A stretch of DNA of 64,000 nt from Larsenimonas rhizosphaerae (GTDB taxonomy: Bacteria > Pseudomonadota > Gammaproteobacteria > Pseudomonadales > Halomonadaceae): NCBI RefSeq assembly GCF_023700005.1, contig NZ_JAMLJK010000006.1, positions 24,001 to 88,000 on the forward strand, in the 5' to 3' direction. Positions 31,136 through 38,460 of this stretch are shown here, piece by piece. The position numbers and the translations under genes were made by a program. Below the pieces are notes generated by a model. That model did not search any database and was not told the DNA's origin. It saw only the letters and a program-made list of their open reading frames with translations. Each line of letters starts with the position of its first letter. Position 1 is the first letter of the stretch.

Positions 31136-32035
31136 ATGAATATTTTGATTACCGGTGCAACCGGGTTTGTCGGTCAGGCACTGTGTCCGGCCTTGAAGGC
31201 ACAGGGGCATTCTCTTTACGTGCTGTCGCGCACACCGGCATCTGTTGTCGAGCGTATTGGCGTAGAGGTTGAGGCGCATTCGGACGCGATGGCGTTCAGG
31301 GATACGCCGCTGGATGCCATCATCAACCTGGCGGGTGCCTCCATCGCCGGTGGGCCGTGGACCGCATCGCGCAAGCAGACCCTGGTCGACAGCCGGGTCA
31401 GTGTTACCGAGTCGCTTGAAGCCTTGTGCAAGGCGCGGGACACCTTGCCTCAGGTGCTGATATCAGGGTCGGCGATGGGCTATTACGGCAACCAGGGCGA
31501 CACCGTGGTGACCGAGCAGACCCCTCCACATCAGGAGTTTGCCCATGAGCTGTGTGCCCGTTGGGAAGCGGCTGCACAGCGTATCGAGGCATTGGGAGTG
31601 AGAACGGCCATTATTCGGATCGGACTGGTTCTGGATCGGGATGGTGGGTCGCTGAAGCCGATGTTACCGGTTTATCGATGCGGGCTGGGGGCAACGCTGG
31701 GCTCGGGGACGCAGTACATGCCCTGGATTCACCGAACGGATCTGGTCCGTATCATCATGCATTTGTTGAATGATGGGGCTTTGTCAGGCCCGGTCAACAG
31801 CAGTGCGCCGCATCCGGTGACCAACCGTGAGTTCACCAAAACCTTGGCGCGAGTGCTGCATCGACCAGCGCCATGGCGCATACCGGCATTTGTGTTGAAA
31901 ACCGCGATGGGTGAAATGTCCCGATTGTTGCTGACGGGGGCAAGAATGACACCGGCACGCCTTGAGCATACCGGATTTGCCTTTGAGTACCCGACGCTTG
32001 AAAAGGCCCTTCAGGCCATTGTGAACCGGGCCTGA
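31136..32035 (+). CDS. TIGR01777-type SDR (YfcH-like nucleoside-diphosphate-sugar epimerase family)
   Basis: A 299-residue extended SDR starting 'MNILITGATGFVGQALCPA' with GGGAGG 5 nt upstream. The GxTGFxG NAD(P) motif, 'INLAGASIAGGPWT' and 'GSAMGYYGNQGD' are hallmarks of the YfcH/SulA-like family. The biochemical role is undefined. It is divergent from the FAD oxidoreductase, and the shared control region suggests it belongs to the same photolyase-associated response. Confidence 0.85.
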   Translation: MNILITGATGFVGQALCPALKAQGHSLYVLSRTPASVVERIGVEVEAHSDAMAFRDTPLDAIINLAGASIAGGPWTASRKQTLVDSRVSVTESLEALCKARDTLPQVLISGSAMGYYGNQGDTVVTEQTPPHQEFAHELCARWEAAAQRIEALGVRTAIIRIGLVLDRDGGSLKPMLPVYRCGLGATLGSGTQYMPWIHRTDLVRIIMHLLNDGALSGPVNSSAPHPVTNREFTKTLARVLHRPAPWRIPAFVLKTAMGEMSRLLLTGARMTPARLEHTGFAFEYPTLEKALQAIVNRA

Positions 32036-32046
32036 TGGCCCGGTTC
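32023..32046. terminator. Palindromic hairpin between the SDR gene and rapA
   Basis: GAACCGGGCC (32023-32032) and GGCCCGGTTC (32037-32046) form a perfect 10-bp stem, with the SDR stop codon TGA inside the 4-nt loop. There is no T-tract, but its place between convergent genes suggests a bidirectional stop. Confidence 0.55.
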
Positions 32047-32055
32047 GGTACTGCC

Positions 32056-34998
32056 TTATTGGTGGGCATCGACGGTCAGGATGACCCGAACCGCATCCAG
32101 TCTCAGGCGTGACTGAGTGATGGCGTCATCCAGTTGTGCCTTCTCGTCGCGAAGCAGTGAAAGCTCTGCTTCCGGCACGCTGCCATGCCGCGCTGCCAGC
32201 GCCGTCAGGCGGTCCAGTTCGGTGTCCATGGTGAGTGTCATTTCTTCATGGGCCTTGCGCACTACGCCTGACAGGGCCCGCTCGGCGACGGTATCTGCCT
32301 GATCCATCAATTCGCGCACCATCACATGGCGGTCCTTGATCAGGTTCCGGGCAATACCTTTCTTCACGTGCTGCAGATTCTTGGCCAGTCCACCGAACGA
32401 CACGCTATTGGACAGGTCATTACCGGATTCATCCACCAGTACTCGCACGGTGGTCGGCGGGAGGAACCGGCCGACGTGAATACCGGATGGTGCCGGTGTT
32501 GATGTGCAGAACACTGCTTCCAGCATGACACGTCCACCCGGGATGCTGGGATGCTGTAACAGCCCGAGGGCTGTATTGCCCATGGCGCCGGTCGCCATGT
32601 GAGACAGCATTTCCTGAACCAGCGGGTGCTCCCAGGACAGACGCTGAATATCATCCCGGCTCAGGGCGGTCTCACGCGACAGGGTCATGGTGAAGCCTTC
32701 CTCGCCCCGAATCAGGCCAGGCAGCCCCTCGACCATGTGGCCACCGGGGTGAAGGTAGGTCAGTCCGCCATCCAGATCTCGTGTATCAACCCCGAAGATA
32801 TCGAAGGCCTGATCCAGGTACTTCGGCAGGGTGGGGTCGTTGTCCAGTTCCTCGATCTGCGCGGCAATCTGTTCGGCATGGGCCGGATTCTGCGAGCCCA
32901 TCTCCAGCAGGCGATTTCGTCCGGCCAGTCGCTCCTGGATGAGAACATCGAAGCGCTCGCGTGTTTCGCTGACCAGCGCCTGAATGTCATCGGCATCCAG
33001 CAGGCTGTCAGCCAGCCGGTCGCCGAACTCGTCAAACAGGGTACTGCCGATCCCATGGGGAAAACTGAACGCATCCATGCCATCGCGGTACCAGTTCAGC
33101 AGGCGAGCCATCGGGCTGTCCGGGAAGATGGGCAGATGAATATCGATCGGAAAGCGCTGACCGATGCGATCAAGCCGGCCGATGCGCTGTTCCAGCTGGT
33201 CCGGATGGGGCGGCAGATCGAACATGATCAGATGGTGGCAGAACTGGAAGTTGCGGCCTTCGGAGCCGATTTCCGAGCATATCAGCAACGGACTGCCTTC
33301 GCTGGCATCCTGTTCGGCAAAGGCAGCCGCGGCGCGGTCACGCTCGATCAGCGTCATGCCTTCATGAAATACCGGAACATGCAGGCCGGTCAGGACCTGA
33401 AGACCGGCAGACAGTTCACGGGCGGTATCTGCGAAATGGCAGATCAGCAGGGCCTTTTCGCCCGGATGCTGCTTCAGCCACTGTTTCAGCCATTCCACTC
33501 GGGTATCGGTTTTCCACCAGGGGGTGCCATCGCCATTCATCCGCTCGCGGTCGAGGGCTGTCTGGGTCTCTTCCAGATACAGCAGCACATCCGGATGATC
33601 GAGGCCGGTATCAATCAGCAGCTCATCAAGGTAGTCCTCATCCCTGTCCAGCTTTTTCAGCATCCGCTGATACGGGGCCGGCATGTCAAGCTCATGGACG
33701 TGAAGGCGACGTTCCGGAAATCCTTCAACATGGCGGCGGCTGTTGCGAAATACCACGCGGCCGGTGCCATGGCGGTCCAGTAGATGGCGACGCAGCGACT
33801 GGCGTAACCGGGTCTGGTCTTCCGGCGTGTCGGCGGCAGCCAGCTGATCAAGCAGGGACTGGCTATCGGCATCATCCAGAATGGCATCCAGCGTATCGCG
33901 CCGGGAGGCGTCTTCCGGCCAGGCATCGAGGGCCTCGACTGCTTCGGCGACGTGGGAATAACGTTGCTCTTCGGCCTGAAAGGTGTCCAGGTCCGGGTAG
34001 CGCTGCGGGTCCAGCAGTTTAAGACGTGCAAAGTGGCTGTCGGGTCCCATCTGTTCAGGGGTTGCCGTCAGCAGCAGAACACCGTGGCTGACGTTGGCCA
34101 GATGTTCGATGGTCTGGTAACCGGTGTCGCCGCCTTCCGGGGTCCAGGCCAGGTGGTGCGCCTCATCGACAATCAGCATGTCCCAGTGGCTGCCAGTGGC
34201 CTGCGCCTGCCGGTGAGGGTTGGCAAACAGCCACTGCTGGCTGGCCAGAATCAGCTGGCGGCTTTCGAACGGGTTCTGCGCTCGGTCGAGTTCGGCGCAC
34301 TGTTGTTCGTCCAGCAGGGTAACGTCGATCGAGAAGCGGCGCAGCAGCTCGACCAGCCACTGGTGCGTCAGGCTCTCGGGCACCAGAATCAGGGCGCGCG
34401 ACGCCCGGCCGGTCTGCAACAGACGATGAAGGATCAACCCAGCCTCGATGGTCTTGCCCAGACCCACTTCGTCAGCCAGCAGGACGCGCGGCAGGCGTCG
34501 ACGTGAGACATCATCGGCAATGAAAAGCTGGTGGGGAACCAGATCAATCCGGGGGCCGGAAAGTCCCAGCGCGGGATGGCGTTGAAGGCGGTTCATGATC
34601 TGAAGGCTGCGATAGCGCAGGTTGAACCAGTCATTGCGGTCGATCTGACCAGTGAGCAGGCGGTCACGGGCCTGGTGGAACTGCATTCGGTCGCTGATTT
34701 TCGGCTCGGGCAGTTCTTTCAGTTCGCCTTGTTCATCAACGCCGATATAGGTAATCAGGCCACGCTGTTCCTTGGTGTCTTCTACAGTCAGTACCCAGCC
34801 TTCGCTGGATTCGACCCGGTCACCACTGCCGAATACCACCCGGGTCAGGGGCGCGTCCTTGGAGGAATAGGTGCGGGTTTCGTCACTGGCGTTGAACAGC
34901 ACCGTGACGCTTCGAAAGTCGACATTCAGTATCGTGCCCAGACCAAGTTCGGCTTCGCCATCGCTGATATAGCGCTGGCCGGGAGAGAAATCGCTCAT
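32056..34998 (-). CDS. rapA: RNA polymerase-associated ATPase RapA (HepA)
   Basis: A 980-residue Swi2/Snf2 protein that recycles RNA polymerase stalled after transcription. The N-terminal Tudor-like domains ('FSPGQRYISDGEAELGLG') precede the Snf2 ATPase: Walker A 'LADEVGLGKTIEAGL' and DEAH box 'LIVDEAHHLAW'. A helicase C lobe with 'GSEGRNFQFCHHLIMFDLP' and a family-specific C-terminal region complete it. Length matches E. coli RapA (968). Monocistronic. Confidence 0.96.
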   Translation of the reverse strand: MSDFSPGQRYISDGEAELGLGTILNVDFRSVTVLFNASDETRTYSSKDAPLTRVVFGSGDRVESSEGWVLTVEDTKEQRGLITYIGVDEQGELKELPEPKISDRMQFHQARDRLLTGQIDRNDWFNLRYRSLQIMNRLQRHPALGLSGPRIDLVPHQLFIADDVSRRRLPRVLLADEVGLGKTIEAGLILHRLLQTGRASRALILVPESLTHQWLVELLRRFSIDVTLLDEQQCAELDRAQNPFESRQLILASQQWLFANPHRQAQATGSHWDMLIVDEAHHLAWTPEGGDTGYQTIEHLANVSHGVLLLTATPEQMGPDSHFARLKLLDPQRYPDLDTFQAEEQRYSHVAEAVEALDAWPEDASRRDTLDAILDDADSQSLLDQLAAADTPEDQTRLRQSLRRHLLDRHGTGRVVFRNSRRHVEGFPERRLHVHELDMPAPYQRMLKKLDRDEDYLDELLIDTGLDHPDVLLYLEETQTALDRERMNGDGTPWWKTDTRVEWLKQWLKQHPGEKALLICHFADTARELSAGLQVLTGLHVPVFHEGMTLIERDRAAAAFAEQDASEGSPLLICSEIGSEGRNFQFCHHLIMFDLPPHPDQLEQRIGRLDRIGQRFPIDIHLPIFPDSPMARLLNWYRDGMDAFSFPHGIGSTLFDEFGDRLADSLLDADDIQALVSETRERFDVLIQERLAGRNRLLEMGSQNPAHAEQIAAQIEELDNDPTLPKYLDQAFDIFGVDTRDLDGGLTYLHPGGHMVEGLPGLIRGEEGFTMTLSRETALSRDDIQRLSWEHPLVQEMLSHMATGAMGNTALGLLQHPSIPGGRVMLEAVFCTSTPAPSGIHVGRFLPPTTVRVLVDESGNDLSNSVSFGGLAKNLQHVKKGIARNLIKDRHVMVRELMDQADTVAERALSGVVRKAHEEMTLTMDTELDRLTALAARHGSVPEAELSLLRDEKAQLDDAITQSRLRLDAVRVILTVDAHQ

Positions 34999-35141
34999 GC
35001 TGTTAATCGGGCCTCACATTTACAGGTTCATGCCGGCGGGCGCGGTATCTTACCTTAAAGCCCGGCAGGGCTTAACCCTTGATGCGTGCAGATGAACGTC
35101 CGAGGCCGAAGGCGCCCTGCAATGAGCTCGCTGAGGCCATC

Positions 35142-36227
35142 TCAGGACTGTTCGATCCCATCCTTCAGCAGTTCATCGAATGTGCAGGGCGTACCGCATT
35201 TATCCGGCGTATATCCGGCCAGGTGATCAACGGCGCTTAGAAACGAGTCAGAGCCCATGGCTTCCATCAACTGGCACAGGTTGTGCTGACGAAGCTGGCT
35301 TTCATGACAGACCAGCAGGTAGTGCTCCGTGGCCAGATTTATGAACTCGAGGCCGAACTGCGCGGCGGCAGCTTCGACACCAAACCCCACATCGGCCATG
35401 CCGGCAGCCACATAAGCGGCGACGGCGGTGTGAGTGAACTCCTCCTGAGCAGCATTGGTGAGGTGCGCTTCATCGATGTGATGTGCTTCCAGCAGCAGGT
35501 TGAACAGTACCCGGGTGCCGGAGTGTTCATCGCGGTTGATAAAGCGGAGCCCGGGCCGGGTAAGGTCCGCAAGGCCGTGAACCTGCTGTCGTGTCTCGGT
35601 ACGCAGGATCAGGCCCTGGCGCCGAGTGACAAATCGAATGACGCGAAGGTTTTGACCGGCAAGCTGGTCGTGATAGGCGGCCATGACACGTGCCGCCAGT
35701 GGTGGCGAAGCCGGCAGGTGAAAGCTGGCAAGATCGCAGTCGCCCCGATTCAGGGCGCTGAGGGCTTCCAGCGGGTTGCAGTAACGCAGGTCCAGCTCGC
35801 CCGGCAGCTCCGCGAGCAGGGCGACGGCGTAGCCGTGACTGGCGTGCAGGCGCAGCACCGGATGGGCCCCTTCCAGCAGTTGCTGCAGCTGGTGGTTGAG
35901 TTCCGAAGCCATGCTGTCGAGTTGAGGCTCGAGTCGTGCCCTGAGGCGTTGTTCTGACCACAGCAGCTGTTCACCCAGCGGCGAGAGCCGCGTTCCGTAC
36001 CCCTTGCGCATGGTTACCATGGGCATGCCAAAGAAAAGCTCACCCCGGGTAAGCAGGTTCCAGGCATGGCGGTAGGAGATGCCGGCCTTCTGTGCTGCAC
36101 GCGTCAGCTTGCCGGTGTCGTGTACGCCATTGAGCAACGCAAAAATGACAGGATCCAGCAGGTCATTTTCCTCGTTTCTGAACAGCCAGGTCGGGGTGAT
36201 ATGCAACTTTGTCTTAAGCATTTTCAT
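35142..36227 (-). CDS. ModE-type HTH regulator with periplasmic-binding-like domain
   Basis: A 361-residue protein. The N-terminal ModE/LysR-like winged helix (about 20-110) contains 'LTRAAQKAGISYRHAWNLL' and 'TRLSPLGEQLL'. The C-terminal part (about 130-340) is a PBP-like molybdate- or substrate-binding fold. It is transcribed away from fdsGBAD, so it is the likely local regulator of formate dehydrogenase. Whether it senses molybdate, formate or another anion cannot be told. Three closely spaced ATG codons leave the start uncertain. Confidence 0.8.
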   Translation of the reverse strand: MKMLKTKLHITPTWLFRNEENDLLDPVIFALLNGVHDTGKLTRAAQKAGISYRHAWNLLTRGELFFGMPMVTMRKGYGTRLSPLGEQLLWSEQRLRARLEPQLDSMASELNHQLQQLLEGAHPVLRLHASHGYAVALLAELPGELDLRYCNPLEALSALNRGDCDLASFHLPASPPLAARVMAAYHDQLAGQNLRVIRFVTRRQGLILRTETRQQVHGLADLTRPGLRFINRDEHSGTRVLFNLLLEAHHIDEAHLTNAAQEEFTHTAVAAYVAAGMADVGFGVEAAAAQFGLEFINLATEHYLLVCHESQLRQHNLCQLMEAMGSDSFLSAVDHLAGYTPDKCGTPCTFDELLKDGIEQS

Positions 36228-36265
36228 TCATATTTTTCGGGTTGCCCGGGTGTGCTAGTTTGGCC

Positions 36266-36283
36266 GTCACGTGACTTAAGCAT
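36266..36283. promoter_or_regulatory. Palindrome and repeat in the fds control region
   Basis: GTCACGTGAC (36266-36275) is a perfect 10-bp palindrome and runs into CTTAAGCAT (36275-36283). CTTAAGCAT also occurs at 36213-36221, inside the start of the regulator gene. These are candidate operators in the 158-nt divergent region. Confidence 0.4.
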
Positions 36284-36385
36284 AAAGCAATTAAGAACAA
36301 TTATTCCTATACGACGTTCGAACACATGCTGCCGGTCGTCTGACCCCGTCCGACACGTTCGACTACTTGATGAGGCAACCAGGTC

Positions 36386-36892
36386 ATGTCTACTACCAGC
36401 TCGCCAGCCGCCGGTGCCTGGACGCCGGCGCTGATCCAGGAAGTGATCGACGACCACAAGTCGATGCCCGGCGCCATGCTGCCCACCCTCCATGCGCTTC
36501 AGGATCGTTTCGGACATATTCCCGATGGTGCGGTGCCACTCATTGCCGAGACGCTGAGCTGCACCCGCGCCGATGTGCACGGGGTCATCAGCTTCTATCA
36601 CCATTTTCGAACCCGGCCGGCCGGTCGAAGCGTTATTCATGTCTGTCGCGCCGAAGCCTGTCAGGCTGTCGGAAGCCGGCAGCTTGAAGCACATATCAAG
36701 GCGTCCCTGAAGGTGGATTACCATCAGACAACGCCGGATCATGAGTTCACGCTGGAGCCGGTTTACTGTCTTGGCAATTGCGCCTGTGGCCCCTCCATTC
36801 GCATCAATGACGATGTTCACGGGCGCGTTACGCCAGCCCGGTTTGATGAGCTGGCCGACGAGCTGACGACGACTGTCGTGGAGGTGAAATAA
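36386..36892 (+). CDS. fdsG: NAD-dependent formate dehydrogenase gamma subunit (NuoE-like)
   Basis: A 168-residue subunit homologous to NuoE. It carries one [2Fe-2S] cluster bound by the cysteines in 'VCRAEACQ' and 'CLGNCACGPS'. In the soluble FdsGBAD complex it takes part in electron transfer from the molybdenum site to FMN. It is the first gene of the operon; its stop overlaps the fdsB start by one base. Confidence 0.93.
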   Translation: MSTTSSPAAGAWTPALIQEVIDDHKSMPGAMLPTLHALQDRFGHIPDGAVPLIAETLSCTRADVHGVISFYHHFRTRPAGRSVIHVCRAEACQAVGSRQLEAHIKASLKVDYHQTTPDHEFTLEPVYCLGNCACGPSIRINDDVHGRVTPARFDELADELTTTVVEVK

Positions 36893-38460
36893 TGGCAATA
36901 ACCGTTTATGTACCCAGTGATACCACGGCACGTGCCCTGCAGGCTGACCGGGTCGCAGAGCACATCGCGCGTGCGGCAGCGTCGCGCTCCGTGGATGTTC
37001 GTATCGTGCGTAACGGCTCGCGCGGCCTGTTCTGGCTGGAGCCGCTGGTCGAGGTCGATACTCCGGACGGTCGGGTAGCCTTTGGCCCGGTAATGCCCGG
37101 CGCGGTAGACAGCCTTGTGGAGTCTGGACTGTTCGACGGGCGGCAGGATCATGAGCTGGCACTCGGGCTGACCGAGGAAATCGCCTACCTCAAGCAGCAG
37201 CAGCGACTGACCTTTTCCCGCATCGGCATCATTGACCCCCTCTCGCTTGAGGATTACACCTCACTGCGCGGCTTCCATGGTCTCAGGGCCGCACTGGCAC
37301 GTGACGGTCAGTCCATTGTCGACGAAGTGAAGACCTCCGGGCTGCGTGGCCGCGGTGGCGCCGCCTTCCCGACCGGCATCAAGTGGCAGACCGTTCATGA
37401 CGAAGCGCCCGGCCAGAAATATATTGTCTGCAATGCCGATGAAGGCGACTCGGGGACCTTTGCCGATCGTCTGGTGATGGAATGCGATCCGTATATGCTG
37501 ATCGAGGGCATGACCATTGCCGGTCTCGCCGTGGGCGCGGACCAGGGCTATATCTATCTGCGTTCCGAGTACCCGCTGGCGCATACCATCCTCAATAACG
37601 CCATTGCCCGTGCCTGCGAAGCCGGCTATCTGGGCGACAACCTGCTGGGCACCGACAAGGCCTTCCATCTGGAAGTTCGGCTGGGGGCCGGAGCATATAT
37701 CTGCGGCGAGGAAACCTCCCTGCTTGAAAGCCTGGAAGGACGTCGTGGTCTGGTGCGTGCCAAGCCGCCGCTGCCGGCCATCGAAGGTCTGTTTGGTCGT
37801 CCAACGGTCGTTAACAACGTGCTGTCGTTCGCTGCCGTGCCCTTTATTCTGGATCAGGGGGGGCAGGCCTACGCCGATTACGGCATGGGTCGTTCCCGTG
37901 GAACGCTGGCCATACAGCTGGCGGGCAATGTGAAACGTGGCGGGCTGGTCGAGCTGGCATTCGGCATCAGCCTGCTCTCGCTGATGGAGGATTTTGGGGG
38001 CGGTACGTTGAGTGGACGCCCGCTCAAGGCGGTCCAGGTCGGTGGCCCGCTCGGGGCCTACCTGCCGGAAAGTCAGTGGGATAATCCGCTGGACTACGAA
38101 GGCTTTGCCGCGTTTGGCGGGGTAGTGGGGCATGGTGGCGTTGTAATGTTTGACGACACGGTCGACATGGGCGATCAGGCCCGGTTTGCAATGGAGTTCT
38201 GCACGGTTGAATCCTGTGGCAAGTGTACGCCGTGCCGCATCGGGGCCGTACGCGGTGTAGAAGTCATCGATCGCATTCGTGCCGGTGAAAATGCCGACAT
38301 GAATCTCACATTGCTCGGTGAGCTGTGTGAAACCATGGTCGATGGCTCGCTGTGTGCGATGGGCGGCATGACGCCGTTCCCGGTGCAGAGTGTAATGGAG
38401 CATTTCCCTGACGATTTGACACCGCGACACGCCCGGGTGGCGGGAGGCATACCATGCTGA
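36892..38460 (+). CDS. fdsB: NAD-dependent formate dehydrogenase beta subunit (NuoF-like)
   Basis: A 522-residue subunit holding FMN and the NAD+ site. The N-terminal thioredoxin-like part is followed by 'GLRGRGGAAFPTGIKW' (NAD/FMN glycine loop), 'GEETSLLESLEGRRG', and the [4Fe-4S] motif 'ESCGKCTPCRIG' near residue 443. The end overlaps fdsA by 7 nt. Confidence 0.95.
   Translation: MAITVYVPSDTTARALQADRVAEHIARAAASRSVDVRIVRNGSRGLFWLEPLVEVDTPDGRVAFGPVMPGAVDSLVESGLFDGRQDHELALGLTEEIAYLKQQQRLTFSRIGIIDPLSLEDYTSLRGFHGLRAALARDGQSIVDEVKTSGLRGRGGAAFPTGIKWQTVHDEAPGQKYIVCNADEGDSGTFADRLVMECDPYMLIEGMTIAGLAVGADQGYIYLRSEYPLAHTILNNAIARACEAGYLGDNLLGTDKAFHLEVRLGAGAYICGEETSLLESLEGRRGLVRAKPPLPAIEGLFGRPTVVNNVLSFAAVPFILDQGGQAYADYGMGRSRGTLAIQLAGNVKRGGLVELAFGISLLSLMEDFGGGTLSGRPLKAVQVGGPLGAYLPESQWDNPLDYEGFAAFGGVVGHGGVVMFDDTVDMGDQARFAMEFCTVESCGKCTPCRIGAVRGVEVIDRIRAGENADMNLTLLGELCETMVDGSLCAMGGMTPFPVQSVMEHFPDDLTPRHARVAGGIPC

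Noticed and set aside
32599-33783. 394-codon frame antisense to rapA
   Set aside because: It covers the middle of rapA; composition is that of reverse-complement codon bias.
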